In this document: one piece after another, positions 1-7,920 of the stretch
Layout: each line of letters starts with the position of its first letter
Position numbering within the stretch: the first letter of the stretch is position 1
Source of the DNA: Anaerolineae bacterium
GTDB lineage: Bacteria > Chloroflexota > Anaerolineae > Anaerolineales > Villigracilaceae
DNA length: 31,458 nucleotides
Assembly: GCA_017303735.1 (NCBI GenBank)
Contig: JAFLCF010000029.1
Span: forward strand, 1 to 31,458
Direction: 5' to 3'
Program-made: the position numbers and the translations under genes
The notes under the pieces: model-generated
What the model was told of the DNA's origin: nothing
Database searches by the model: none
What the model saw: only the letters and a program-made list of their open reading frames with translations

Positions 1-155
1 TGGACGATACACTTCTGCCCGTGATCCATGACCTTCTGGCGAATGAACATAAACGCAGTGCCATGCGTGCCGCAATGAAGAATCTATCCCAGCCGCAAGC
101 GGCAGATACGATTGCCAGCCAGTTGGTCAAACTGGCAGGAGAAGAAACCCTATGA
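1..155 (+). CDS. murG: MurG C-terminal fragment (UDP-GlcNAc:lipid I transferase), 5' end outside window
   Basis: An open frame runs in from the left edge (first full codon at 3) and ends with TGA at 153-155, giving about 50 residues. The sequence is a helical C-terminal tail with the motif MRAAMKNLSQPQAADTIAS, the pattern typical of the end of MurG: a late helix, then a proline, then 'aA..ia..l..La'. MurG adds GlcNAc to lipid I at the inner face of the membrane to give lipid II. The position directly before murC, murB, ddl and ftsQAZ is the usual place for murG in dcw clusters, and this is the stronger argument. The stop overlaps the next ATG (ATGA). No catalytic residues are visible because only the tail is in the window, so another glycosyltransferase of similar ending is not excluded. 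Confidence 0.72.
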   Translation, partial: DDTLLPVIHDLLANEHKRSAMRAAMKNLSQPQAADTIASQLVKLAGEETL

Positions 156-679
156 TGAGCGTAGTTTACATATTCTGGATGTACGTCTTTCTCTTTGGCG
201 TGATCGGCGCCATGCGCGGATGGGCGAAAGAGTTGATGGTCATCTTCAGCGTGGTCACATCGCTGGCGGTCAATCTTTTATTGGAAAAATATATCCCGCT
301 GGTTCGTGACCTGGACAAGACTACCACTTCGGTGTTCTGGATTCGCGTCATCATTTTGACGGCGTTGGTGTACTTTGGGTATCAGACCGTGAACATCTCC
401 CGCTTTGCAGGGAAGGCAGCACGCGAACGCTTGCAAGATTCCATGTTTGGCGCGGTGCTGGGCGGTGTCAATGGTTATCTGGTTGCAGGTACGGTGTTGT
501 ATTACAACCATGTTGCCAATTATCCCTACAGTAACATCATCAGCCGCGCTACCGAACCGGTCATTGCCGAAGCCATCGAACGGATGATGGCGGTTATGCC
601 GCCGCGCTTCCTCGCCGAGCCGCAGATCTATTTTGCGATCATCATCATCCTCATCTTTATCATTGTGGTTTATATCTAA
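152..679 (+). CDS. CvpA-like integral membrane protein within the dcw cluster
   Basis: This encodes 175 residues with about four hydrophobic segments (roughly residues 4-20, 25-45, 62-80, 95-115) and a very hydrophobic C-terminal helix (157-175, rich in Ile). The early motif GAMRGWAKEL matches the 'G..rG...El' signature of the CvpA/colicin V production family, whose members are small inner-membrane proteins of poorly known function. The chosen start at 152 overlaps the murG stop; a second ATG at 155 is nearly as good, and GGAG at 138-141 can serve as the ribosome site. It is embedded between murG and murC and probably cotranscribed, which suggests an envelope role, but that is inference. Family assignment is by motif and topology only. 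Confidence 0.6.
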   Translation: MMSVVYIFWMYVFLFGVIGAMRGWAKELMVIFSVVTSLAVNLLLEKYIPLVRDLDKTTTSVFWIRVIILTALVYFGYQTVNISRFAGKAARERLQDSMFGAVLGGVNGYLVAGTVLYYNHVANYPYSNIISRATEPVIAEAIERMMAVMPPRFLAEPQIYFAIIIILIFIIVVYI

Positions 680-690
680 TAATAAAGAAT

Positions 691-723
691 TGCTCTTTCT
701 GGGGCTTAGCCCCAGAAAGAGCA
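691..723. repeat. 15-bp perfect hairpin between the cvpA-like gene and murC
   Basis: Arms 691-705 and 709-723 are perfect reverse complements around a 3-nt loop (TTA). No T-run follows on the plus strand, so it is not a standard rho-independent terminator there; on the minus strand an A/T-rich stretch follows. The right arm ends 14 nt before the murC ATG and contains the only purine-rich segment (AGAAAGAGCAGG) that might serve as a ribosome site. It could be a partial terminator, an RNA-processing or stability element, or a palindromic repeat. Confidence 0.75.
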
Positions 724-737
724 GGTATCAATAACTT

Positions 738-2120
738 ATGACACACGTTCATTTCATCGGCATCGGAGGTTCAGGGCTTTCTGCCATCGCGCGTCTGCTC
801 AAAGAGAGCGGTTACAAAGTGACAGGCTCCGACCAGACGCTTTCCTCCTTTGCCACGGATCTACAAAGCATCGGTGTGCAGATCTTTGTAGGACATCATC
901 CGCGCAATGTCTCGGGCGCAGAGATGGTCATTCGTTCTTCCGCGATCAAAGATGAAAACCCCGAAGTGAAGGCTGCTGTGCAGGCGGGAATTCCCGTTTA
1001 TAAACGTTCCGATTTTCTCGGTCGTTTGATGGAGAACAAGATCGGCATTGGTGTGGCTGGAACGCATGGCAAGACCACCACCACTGCCATGATCGCGTGG
1101 ATGCTGTTTGCGCTTGACCGCGACCCATCCTTCATTGTCGGCGGCACGTTGAACAATATGCAGGTGAACGCTCGTGCAGGCAAAGGCGATGCCTTTGTAA
1201 TCGAAGCGGACGAATACGACCGCATGTTCCTGGGTCTCAAGCCGCAGATCGAAGTGGTGACCAACCTTGAACATGACCATCCCGATTGCTTCCCGACCTT
1301 CAAGGACATGTACTCTGCTTTTGAAAATTATATCGACCTGCTCCCGCCGGATGGTACCTTCATCACTTGTGCCGAAGATGAAGGCGCAGTGACGTTGATC
1401 ACGCATGCCCGCCGCAAGGGGTTGAGCGTCGTCTCGTACTCTGTGCAAGGTGAGATGACCATCAACAGCCCGCAGTGGATGCAGGCACGCACCATGAAGC
1501 CGAACGAAAAAGGCGGCTTTGATTTCTCTGTGATGACTAATATGGGCAGTATGACCAATGCCTTTAACGTATCGTTACAAGTGCCGGGCGAACATAACGT
1601 CCGCAATGCGTTGGCAGCGATGTGTGTGGCGGCGGTGATGGGACTGCCCATGCAAAAAGCGGCTGAAGCGTTGAGTCAGTTTACAGGAACGGGACGCCGG
1701 TTCGAGGTCCGTGGCGAGCCGAAGGGTGTGTTGTTGGTGGATGATTATGCTCATCACCCCACTGAGATCCGCGCGACGTTGGCGGGCGCGAAGGCTCGTT
1801 ATCCCGATCGGCGTATTTGGGCAGTCTGGCAGCCGCACACGTATTCGCGGACTCAGACCCTGCAATATGAATTCTCGCGCGCGTTCAGCGATGCGGATGA
1901 AGTTCTCGTGACAGAAATCTACGCTTCACGCGAAGCCAAACAGGAATTTTCCTCTGCTGAAGTGGTAAGCGCCATGCCGCATACATCTGCGCGATATGGC
2001 GGTTCACTGGCAGAGACGAAGAAGTATTTGTTGGAACATGTGCGGTTTGGTGATGTGGTCATCGTCCTCTCTGCGGGGGATGCGGACCAGATCACTGTCG
2101 ATCTGTTGAAGGAATTGTAG
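738..2120 (+). CDS. murC: UDP-N-acetylmuramate--L-alanine ligase
   Basis: MurC ligates L-alanine to UDP-MurNAc using ATP, the first amino-acid step of peptidoglycan precursor synthesis in the cytoplasm. The 460-residue length is normal. The N-terminal Rossmann motif GIGGSGLSAIA (8-18) binds the UDP moiety, and the ATP P-loop GTHGKTTTT lies at 108-116. The Mur-ligase central motif EADEYDRMFL (156-165) and TNLEHDHPD (175-183) follow, and the C-terminal domain carries DDYAHHPTEI. All family hallmarks are intact. The usual GMSGIA is GLSAIA here, a mild change. ATG at 738 starts directly with the Rossmann strand, so no longer start is needed. The gene sits 5 nt before murB. Confidence 0.97.
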   Translation: MTHVHFIGIGGSGLSAIARLLKESGYKVTGSDQTLSSFATDLQSIGVQIFVGHHPRNVSGAEMVIRSSAIKDENPEVKAAVQAGIPVYKRSDFLGRLMENKIGIGVAGTHGKTTTTAMIAWMLFALDRDPSFIVGGTLNNMQVNARAGKGDAFVIEADEYDRMFLGLKPQIEVVTNLEHDHPDCFPTFKDMYSAFENYIDLLPPDGTFITCAEDEGAVTLITHARRKGLSVVSYSVQGEMTINSPQWMQARTMKPNEKGGFDFSVMTNMGSMTNAFNVSLQVPGEHNVRNALAAMCVAAVMGLPMQKAAEALSQFTGTGRRFEVRGEPKGVLLVDDYAHHPTEIRATLAGAKARYPDRRIWAVWQPHTYSRTQTLQYEFSRAFSDADEVLVTEIYASREAKQEFSSAEVVSAMPHTSARYGGSLAETKKYLLEHVRFGDVVIVLSAGDADQITVDLLKEL

Positions 2121-2125
2121 TCAGG

Positions 2126-3049
2126 ATGTTGATGGTGAATACCGCCTTTGCAGTTGACGTGTTGCGCCGGAAGTTTGGCGATGCCGTGCAGGAGAATGTG
2201 TCTCTTGCGCCGTACACGTCTGCGCGCATTGGCGGACCGGCTGATGTGCTGATAACGGTTCAGTCTGCGGATGAACTTGCGGATGCGATGCAGTTGATCT
2301 GGGAACACGAACTTCCGTATTACATCCTCGGCGGCGGCTCGAACGTGCTGGTGAGCGACAGCGGTTTTCGCGGAGTCGTGGTTTTGGATCGGGCGAAGGA
2401 AGTCCGCTTTGAAGCTGGCGACCAGCCCACGGTGTGGTGTGAGGCGGGAGTCATCATCGCAAACCTTGCCAAGCGTTGCGCATCCAAAGGACTCGCCGGA
2501 CTCGAATGGTCAGCGACGGTTCCCGGTACGGTGGGCGGCGCGGTATATGGCAATGCGGGCGCGTTCGGCGGTGATATGACCCATAACCTCATTTGGGCAG
2601 AAATGCTCACGAAGAATGGACGTGAGAAAGTCTCTCTTGAGCAAATGGGATATGGCTATCGCACCAGTGTTTTGAAACGCGGCGAGATGAATGGCATCGT
2701 ATTAAGCGCATTGTTGAAGTTAAAAAATTCTTCGAAAGAAGAAGTGTCTGCTAAAATCGAGCAATTCAGCGAGCGCCGAAAAGCCACGCAGCCGCCCGGT
2801 GCCAGTATGGGTTCGATGTTCAAGAACCCCGAAGGCGACTTTGCCGGACGTTTGATCGAGTCTGCGGGCTTGAAGGGGACGCGCATCGGTAACGCTGAGA
2901 TCAGCACGGTGCATGGAAATTTCTTTATCAATCACGGTGAAACCAAAGCCGAAGATATTCGCGCTCTGGTCTCCCTTGTGCAAAAGACTGTGTTTGAAAA
3001 GTTTAATGTGAAATTGGAATTGGAAGTTGAACTGGTTGGTAATTGGTAA
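2126..3049 (+). CDS. murB: UDP-N-acetylenolpyruvoylglucosamine reductase
   Basis: MurB is the FAD- and NADPH-dependent reductase that converts UDP-GlcNAc-enolpyruvate to UDP-MurNAc. The 307 residues include the FAD-binding motif ILGGGSNVLVSDSGF (67-81), GLEWSATVPGTVGGAVYGNA (125-144), and the substrate/proton-donor motif GSMFKNP, in which Ser230 is the expected catalytic serine. The late segment AGLKGTRIGNAEIS and the glutamate-rich C-terminus complete the fold. ATG 2126 and ATG 2132 are both possible starts; AAGGAA at 2109-2114 favours the first only weakly. Order murC-murB-ddl is common in Gram-positive and Chloroflexota clusters. The stop codon lies in a small inverted repeat. Confidence 0.96.
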   Translation: MLMVNTAFAVDVLRRKFGDAVQENVSLAPYTSARIGGPADVLITVQSADELADAMQLIWEHELPYYILGGGSNVLVSDSGFRGVVVLDRAKEVRFEAGDQPTVWCEAGVIIANLAKRCASKGLAGLEWSATVPGTVGGAVYGNAGAFGGDMTHNLIWAEMLTKNGREKVSLEQMGYGYRTSVLKRGEMNGIVLSALLKLKNSSKEEVSAKIEQFSERRKATQPPGASMGSMFKNPEGDFAGRLIESAGLKGTRIGNAEISTVHGNFFINHGETKAEDIRALVSLVQKTVFEKFNVKLELEVELVGNW

Positions 3050-3074
3050 ATAGTAATTACCAGTTACCAATTAC
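3039..3074. repeat. Short inverted repeat at the murB stop codon
   Basis: Arms 3039-3049 (GTAATTGGTAA) and 3064-3074 (TTACCAATTAC) are perfect 11-bp reverse complements. The left arm supplies the last murB codons and its TAA stop. Extra copies of the words GTAATTACC and CCAGTTACC fill the loop, so the segment looks like a degenerate word repeat. Confidence 0.6.
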
Positions 3075-3093
3075 GAAAAACACGAATTACGAA

Positions 3094-4230
3094 ATGACGA
3101 CTTCAACCACCTCCTCCCGTAAGCTCCGCGTTGCCGTACTCTTCGGCGGACGTTCAGGCGAACATGATGTTTCGCTGATGTCTGCGCGCTCGGTTGTTTC
3201 TGTTTTAGATCCTGAGCGATATGAAATCGTTCAAGTAGGTATCACTCTCGATGGCAATTGGTTGACCGGTGAAAATGCGCTTGCTGCTTTTGAAAAAGGC
3301 GATGTAAGCAATCTCGACCGTGTCATCCCTCCCACCGACCCGGCTTCACGTCAATCGCTTTTTGTGCTTCGATCCACGAAGACAGGCGAAAAACTTGAAA
3401 CACTGGCGTCCATTGATGTGTTCTTCCCGGTTCTGCATGGACCCTTCGGTGAAGATGGAACCATTCAAGGTCTGTTCGAAATGGCAGATGTTGCTTATGT
3501 AGGCGCAGGTGTGGCGGGCTCTTCTGTCGGCATGGACAAAGGCATCTTCAAAGATGTGATGCGTGCCAATGGGATTCCACAAGTTCCGTCCATGTTGGTG
3601 CTGCGCGGCGATGTAGAGAACAATATGGATGCCGTCATCAAACAAGCTGAAGACTTGGGTGAGTATCCGTTGTTCACCAAGCCTGCTAATTTAGGCTCTT
3701 CGGTTGGCATCAGCAAATGCACCAGTCGCTCAGACCTTGCTGAAGGTCTGATGGATGCGGCACGTTATGACCGCCGTATCATCATTGAAAGCGGCATAAA
3801 AGAAGTTCGTGAAGTTGAAGTGAGTGTACTAGGCAATGAAAACCCACAAGCCTCTGTTTGTGGCGAGATCCTGCCGAGCCGTGAGTTTTATTCGTATGAA
3901 TCAAAATACATCGATGGCACATCGGGTTTGTTGATCCCCTCGCCGTTGCCTGAAGATATTGCGAACAAGATTCGAGAGTACGCCATTCGTGCCTACAAAG
4001 CCATTGACTGTGCAGGCATGGCGCGCGCTGATTTCTTCGTTGAGAAAGAAACAAACAAAATTTACCTGAACGAATTGAATACTATCCCTGGCTTCACCTC
4101 CATCAGCATGTACCCGAAACTTTGGCAGGCGAGCGGCTTGACCTATGCTCAGCTTGTTGACCGCCTGATCGAACTGGCGCTCGAACGCAAAGCCCAACGT
4201 GACCGCACGGAACATCGGAGGACGGCATGA
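3094..4230 (+). CDS. ddl: D-alanine--D-alanine ligase
   Basis: Ddl makes the D-Ala-D-Ala dipeptide for peptidoglycan with ATP. With the ATG at 3094 the protein has 378 residues and begins MTTSTTSSRKLRVAVLFGG; the frame is open up to TTG 3043, but that stretch is encoded by the inverted repeat and looks non-coding. Visible motifs are FGGRSGEHDVS, HGPFGEDGTIQG, the ATP-grasp segment FTKPANLGSSVGISKC, the substrate-loop motif EFYSYESKYIDG, and the Mg-binding/ATP motif LNELNTIPGFTSISMYPKLW. The last is the D-Ala:D-Ala type, consistent with an ordinary Ddl. No clear ribosome site precedes the start; AATTACGAA is poor. The stop overlaps ftsQ (ATGA). Confidence 0.96.
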   Translation: MTTSTTSSRKLRVAVLFGGRSGEHDVSLMSARSVVSVLDPERYEIVQVGITLDGNWLTGENALAAFEKGDVSNLDRVIPPTDPASRQSLFVLRSTKTGEKLETLASIDVFFPVLHGPFGEDGTIQGLFEMADVAYVGAGVAGSSVGMDKGIFKDVMRANGIPQVPSMLVLRGDVENNMDAVIKQAEDLGEYPLFTKPANLGSSVGISKCTSRSDLAEGLMDAARYDRRIIIESGIKEVREVEVSVLGNENPQASVCGEILPSREFYSYESKYIDGTSGLLIPSPLPEDIANKIREYAIRAYKAIDCAGMARADFFVEKETNKIYLNELNTIPGFTSISMYPKLWQASGLTYAQLVDRLIELALERKAQRDRTEHRRTA

Positions 4231-5255
4231 GCGAACGACGTAACCTCTCCCGCGCCGAAGAAGTGCGCCGCCGCCGCAATGAACGCGCTGCCAAAGAATT
4301 GCAGCAAGTTGCCAAACAGGCAACCAAACCCATTGTCAAAGTCTCTTCGCGCACACCGACCGTGCCGTTCACGGTCGTGCCGAAGAAGCAGGAACGCCGT
4401 CGCTTCAACATTGCGCTGGGCTTGCCCGAGTTTCATCTCAACAAGCCGAAACTCGCCATGCCGAAATTTTCCATGCCGCGCATGCCGAAGTTCCACGCCA
4501 ACTGGCGGCTTGGTGCAATCATCCTTGCGCTTATCTTCATCACGGCATTGGTTCTGGCGTTCCAATTGCCAACCTTTTACATTCCGTCTGCTACCGTGTT
4601 CGGCAACAGCCGCATTCCAAGTGAAGAGATCAATGGCATCATCGGTGTTTCCGGTCAATCCATTTTCACCGTCCAACCCGATGAGCTTGAGCGCCGCCTG
4701 CGTTTGAATTATCCCGAGATCACCTCTGCTCAGGTGGATGTGTATCTTCCGAATGTTGTTTACGTCAGCGTGGTGGAACGTCAGCCCGTGGTCTTGTGGC
4801 AGCAAAACGGCGGATACACCTGGGTCGACGAATCAGGCGTCGCCTTTAGACCGCGAGGCGAAGCGGCGGGGCTGGTCGTCATCAATGCGATAGACGCGCC
4901 GCCCGCAGGAATCCAAACCTCAACGGATGCCTACAGCCCGCCGCCTTTCATCCAAAAAGAATTGGTGGATGCCGCTCGCGCTCTTGCCCCGATCGTGCCT
5001 GCTGGCTCGACCCTGACCTATTCCACCGCGGACGGCTTCAGCTTCACCGACCCGCGCGGTTGGCAGGCAGCATTTGGTGTGACCGCAAACGATATGCCGT
5101 TGAAGATCCGCGTGTATCAGGCATTGGTCGAATCGCTTGTGCAGCGCAACAAGACACCCATATTTATCAGTGTTGTGTACCCCGAAGGTCCGTTCTACCG
5201 CATGGCAGAAGCAGCGGACTTCGAGACTCAAGAAACCGTTGTAGAGAACCCGTAA
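4227..5255 (+). CDS. ftsQ: Cell division protein FtsQ/DivIB
   Basis: FtsQ is a bitopic divisome protein that links FtsL/FtsB to the late division machinery. The 342 residues show a long basic cytoplasmic region (1-92, rich in Arg/Lys, with repeats of the type 'MPKFSMPRMPKF'), one transmembrane helix (about 94-114, GAIILALIFITALVLAF), and a POTRA-like domain (about 117-187) followed by the beta domain with VYVSVVERQPVVLW and YTWVDESGVAF. Both segments are typical for the family. The cytoplasmic part is longer than in Escherichia coli. The start overlaps the ddl stop by ATGA, implying translational coupling; ftsA follows after 2 nt. Confidence 0.92.
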   Translation: MSERRNLSRAEEVRRRRNERAAKELQQVAKQATKPIVKVSSRTPTVPFTVVPKKQERRRFNIALGLPEFHLNKPKLAMPKFSMPRMPKFHANWRLGAIILALIFITALVLAFQLPTFYIPSATVFGNSRIPSEEINGIIGVSGQSIFTVQPDELERRLRLNYPEITSAQVDVYLPNVVYVSVVERQPVVLWQQNGGYTWVDESGVAFRPRGEAAGLVVINAIDAPPAGIQTSTDAYSPPPFIQKELVDAARALAPIVPAGSTLTYSTADGFSFTDPRGWQAAFGVTANDMPLKIRVYQALVESLVQRNKTPIFISVVYPEGPFYRMAEAADFETQETVVENP

Positions 5256-5257
5256 CC

Positions 5258-6502
5258 ATGGAAGAGATCGTAGTAGGCATCGATGTAGGCACGACCAAAA
5301 TCTGTACCCTCGTAGGGCGGGTGGAGGATGATAAATCCATCCGAATTTTGGGTGTGGGCATTGAACCCTCCGAAGGGATTCGCAAAGGCATCGTCGTAGA
5401 CCTTGCCGCGGCTTCACGCGCCATCAAACGTTCGGTGGAAAAAGCAGAAAGCACATCGAGCCTTGAGATCACCACTGCCTTCGTCAGTTTGGCGGGCGCG
5501 CATGTTTCATCCGTCAACAGTCGCGGTGCGGCAGGTATCCCCAGCGGCATTATTGATATTCATGATCTGGCGCGCGCGTTGGAGCAGGCGCAAGCCATTG
5601 CCATTCCGCATGACCGCGAGATCATTCACGTCATCCAACGCGGCATCACCGTCGATGGACAGGAAGGAGTGAAGTCTCCAGTTGGGATGCATGGTTACAA
5701 GCTCGAAGTGGAAACGCACATCATCACTGCCGCCAGCGCCACTGTGGATAACATCCGCCAATGTGTGAACGCGGCGGGAGTTGAGATCCAACAATTTGTT
5801 CTAAACCCATTGGCATCTGCTGAAGTGGTGTTGACCGAGCAGGAACGTGAAATGGGTGTCGCCGTGTGCGACATTGGCGGCGGCACGACCGATCTCGCGA
5901 TCTATGTCAATGGAGATGTGTGGCATACGATGGTGCTTGCCGTAGGTGGCAATCACATCACGCAAGACATCGCACATGGACTGCGCCTCTCCCTTTCACA
6001 GGCAGAAGAAGTTAAAAAACAACAGGGACATGCCATGCGTTCTGCGATCGGAAGCGAAGAATACTTCCTCATGCGTCCCTTTGGCGAGGACAAGGACGTG
6101 CGCATTAATCGGCAGGACCTTGCCCATATCATTGAAGCGCGTGTCGAAGAGACCTTCGACTTGATCTTGCAGGAGATCAAACGCTCTGGGTACGATGGTC
6201 TTCTGCCTGCAGGTGTGGTGTTGACCGGCGGTACTTCGGCATTGCCGGGTATTAGCCGTGTGGCTGCTGAAGTCCTCGGCATGCCAGTGCGGACCGGGCA
6301 GCCGCAAAATTTAAAAGGACTCGTGGATAAACTCAACTCGCCCATGTACTCCACCAGTTTTGGTTTGCTGCAATGGGCGATCAGCATGCACGATCATCAG
6401 GTTGCTGTTTCAAACGGCGGCAAACGACGCAGCAAGAATCGCAATGAAAAGAACGCCGGGTTCGATACCGTAAAGAATTGGATGAAGAGGTTGTTACCAT
6501 GA
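5258..6502 (+). CDS. ftsA: Cell division protein FtsA
   Basis: FtsA is the actin-like ATPase that tethers FtsZ to the membrane. The start at 5258 gives MEEIVVGIDVGTTKICTLVG, the canonical phosphate-1 motif; the frame is open further upstream but that part is out-of-frame ftsQ sequence. The product has 414 residues. Other motifs are the SHS2 region around AHVSSVNSRG, phosphate-2 CDIGGGTTDLAIY, and the adenosine motif VVLTGGTSALPGI. The C-terminus, KNWMKRLLP after a polar linker, is the expected amphipathic membrane-targeting helix. The gap to ftsQ is 2 nt. The gap to ftsZ is 121 nt and AT-rich, so ftsZ may have an additional promoter, though I see no convincing -35/-10 pair there. Confidence 0.95.
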   Translation: MEEIVVGIDVGTTKICTLVGRVEDDKSIRILGVGIEPSEGIRKGIVVDLAAASRAIKRSVEKAESTSSLEITTAFVSLAGAHVSSVNSRGAAGIPSGIIDIHDLARALEQAQAIAIPHDREIIHVIQRGITVDGQEGVKSPVGMHGYKLEVETHIITAASATVDNIRQCVNAAGVEIQQFVLNPLASAEVVLTEQEREMGVAVCDIGGGTTDLAIYVNGDVWHTMVLAVGGNHITQDIAHGLRLSLSQAEEVKKQQGHAMRSAIGSEEYFLMRPFGEDKDVRINRQDLAHIIEARVEETFDLILQEIKRSGYDGLLPAGVVLTGGTSALPGISRVAAEVLGMPVRTGQPQNLKGLVDKLNSPMYSTSFGLLQWAISMHDHQVAVSNGGKRRSKNRNEKNAGFDTVKNWMKRLLP

Positions 6503-6623
6503 TGTGGTGTCATACACAATCATGAGAAAAGATTCACAAACAGTGAATTTTGATATTGATTAACCCTGTTAAAAAAACGCATTCTCGTTTAAGATATGGC
6601 ATATTCCTTGCCAGGAGGAACCA

Positions 6624-7790
6624 ATGGATACGAACAAAAAGAATCTGCAGACCGAAGCCTTCGCCCGCATCAAAGTGATCGGCGTGGGTGGAGCCGGACA
6701 GAACGCTGTCAACCGCATGATGGAAGAAGGTATTCAAGGCGTTGAATTCATCGCCGCCAATTCCGATGCGCAGGCGTTGACGCTTTCGCGCGCGCCTATT
6801 CGTGTGCGCCTCGGCGATAAGATCACACGCGGACTTGGCGCAGGCGGCGACCCTGAGGTCGGGCGTAAAGCTGCGGAAGAATCCTCCGACGAACTGTATA
6901 GCGTGCTCAAAGGCGCGGATATGGTCTTCGTCACGGCGGGCATGGGCGGCGGTACCGGAACCGGTGCAGCTCCTGTTGTTTCGCAGATCGCAAAAGAATG
7001 CGGCGCGCTCACCATCGGTGTAGTCACTCGTCCCTTCACCTTTGAAGGCGGCAAGCGCTCTCAGTCTGCTGAAGCGGGTGTGGCAAAAATGAAAGAGCAT
7101 GCGCACACGCTCATCTCCATTCCCAATGACCGCTTGCTCCAACTGGCGGATAAAAAATCCTCCCTACAAGATGCCTTCCGCATGGCGGATGAAGTTCTGC
7201 ATCAGGGTATTCAAGGCATTTCCGAATTGATCACCATCCCCGGTTTGATCAACCTCGACTTCGCCGATGTGCGCTCGATCATGTCTGAAGGCGGCGCTGC
7301 CCTCATGGCGGTCGGACGCGGCTCTGGCGATGACCGTGCCAAGACGGCGGCGGAACAAGCCATCTCGAGCCAACTGCTCGACATCACCATCGACGGCGCG
7401 CGCGGCGTGCTCTTCAACGTCACTGGCGGACCGAACATGACCCTCTTCGAGGTCAATCAGGCGGCTGCCATCATCCGCGAAACGGCTCACCCCGATGTGA
7501 ACATGATCTTCGGTGCCGTGATCGACCCGAACATGGGCGACGAGATCCGTTGTACGGTCATCGCCACTGGCTTCGAACGCAGCGGCGTCGCTCGCCGTGT
7601 GCTTGAGCGCATTCCGCGCAGCAATGAGAAACCCGTCTCTGCGGCGAACACACCCTTCCAGGCACGCCCCAGCGAATCGGTCAACGCCAACACCGAGACC
7701 CGCTCCTCTGCAGATGTAAAATCACAACCTGCACCGAGCATCAATCAAGACGATCTCGACGTCCCGACCTTTTTGAGAAATCGAAGATAA
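6624..7790 (+). CDS. ftsZ: Cell division protein FtsZ
   Basis: FtsZ is the tubulin-like GTPase that forms the division ring. The 388-residue protein has [12 protein letters not shown] (21-32), the tubulin signature [10 protein letters not shown] (108-117), and the T7-loop segment [12 protein letters not shown] polar linker of about 50 residues is followed by the conserved tail [13 protein letters not shown], which binds FtsA and other partners; the basic end is a common variable extension. The ribosome site AGGAGGA at 6613-6619 is the strongest of the cluster, consistent with the high abundance of FtsZ. It is the last gene of the cluster and is followed by a terminator. Confidence 0.98.
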   Translation: MDTNKKNLQTEAFARIKVIGVGGAGQNAVNRMMEEGIQGVEFIAANSDAQALTLSRAPIRVRLGDKITRGLGAGGDPEVGRKAAEESSDELYSVLKGADMVFVTAGMGGGTGTGAAPVVSQIAKECGALTIGVVTRPFTFEGGKRSQSAEAGVAKMKEHAHTLISIPNDRLLQLADKKSSLQDAFRMADEVLHQGIQGISELITIPGLINLDFADVRSIMSEGGAALMAVGRGSGDDRAKTAAEQAISSQLLDITIDGARGVLFNVTGGPNMTLFEVNQAAAIIRETAHPDVNMIFGAVIDPNMGDEIRCTVIATGFERSGVARRVLERIPRSNEKPVSAANTPFQARPSESVNANTETRSSADVKSQPAPSINQDDLDVPTFLRNRR

Positions 7791-7797
7791 AGAATCG

Positions 7798-7841
7798 AAA
7801 AAGACCCTAAAGGTTTTCAAAATCTTTAGGGTCTTTTTTCT
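7798..7841. terminator. Bidirectional rho-independent terminator between ftsZ and the minus-strand genes
   Basis: Arms 7801-7812 and 7824-7835 are 12-bp reverse complements (AAGACCCTAAAG / CTTTAGGGTCTT) around an 11-nt loop. A T-run follows on the plus strand and the A-run before it gives a T-run on the minus strand, so it can serve both convergent transcripts. Confidence 0.9.
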
Positions 7842-7920
7842 TAAGAGCAAATGCCTGCGTTTGTTGGAATACAAATAGTAGAAGGAAAAAGGCGGTTAAA
7901 AGATATTTTTTATGTTTCAC
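7807..7920 (-). CDS. Putative 37-residue secreted micropeptide
   Basis: A GTG at 7920-7918 overlaps the TAG of the upstream gene (TAGTG), with AGGCGG a few bases before it, and opens a 37-codon frame. The product starts MKHKKY, followed by a strongly hydrophobic run (LLTAFFLLLFVF) and QQTQAFA, which is a textbook Sec signal peptide with an AFA cleavage site; only LKKKDPKDFENL would remain after processing. The last codons and the stop (TAG 7809-7807) lie inside the terminator stem. It may be a real translationally coupled peptide or the decayed 5' remnant of a longer exported protein. No family is recognised. Confidence 0.45.
   Translation of the reverse strand: MKHKKYLLTAFFLLLFVFQQTQAFALKKKDPKDFENL

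Noticed and set aside
861..1448. 195-codon minus-strand ORF opposite murC
   Set aside because: Antisense shadow of a fully supported murC; no ribosome site and no motif.
5060..5257. 66-codon upstream extension of the ftsA frame
   Set aside because: It overlaps ftsQ in another frame, and FtsA homologues begin at the conserved EEIVVGIDVGTT segment; ATG 5258 fits.
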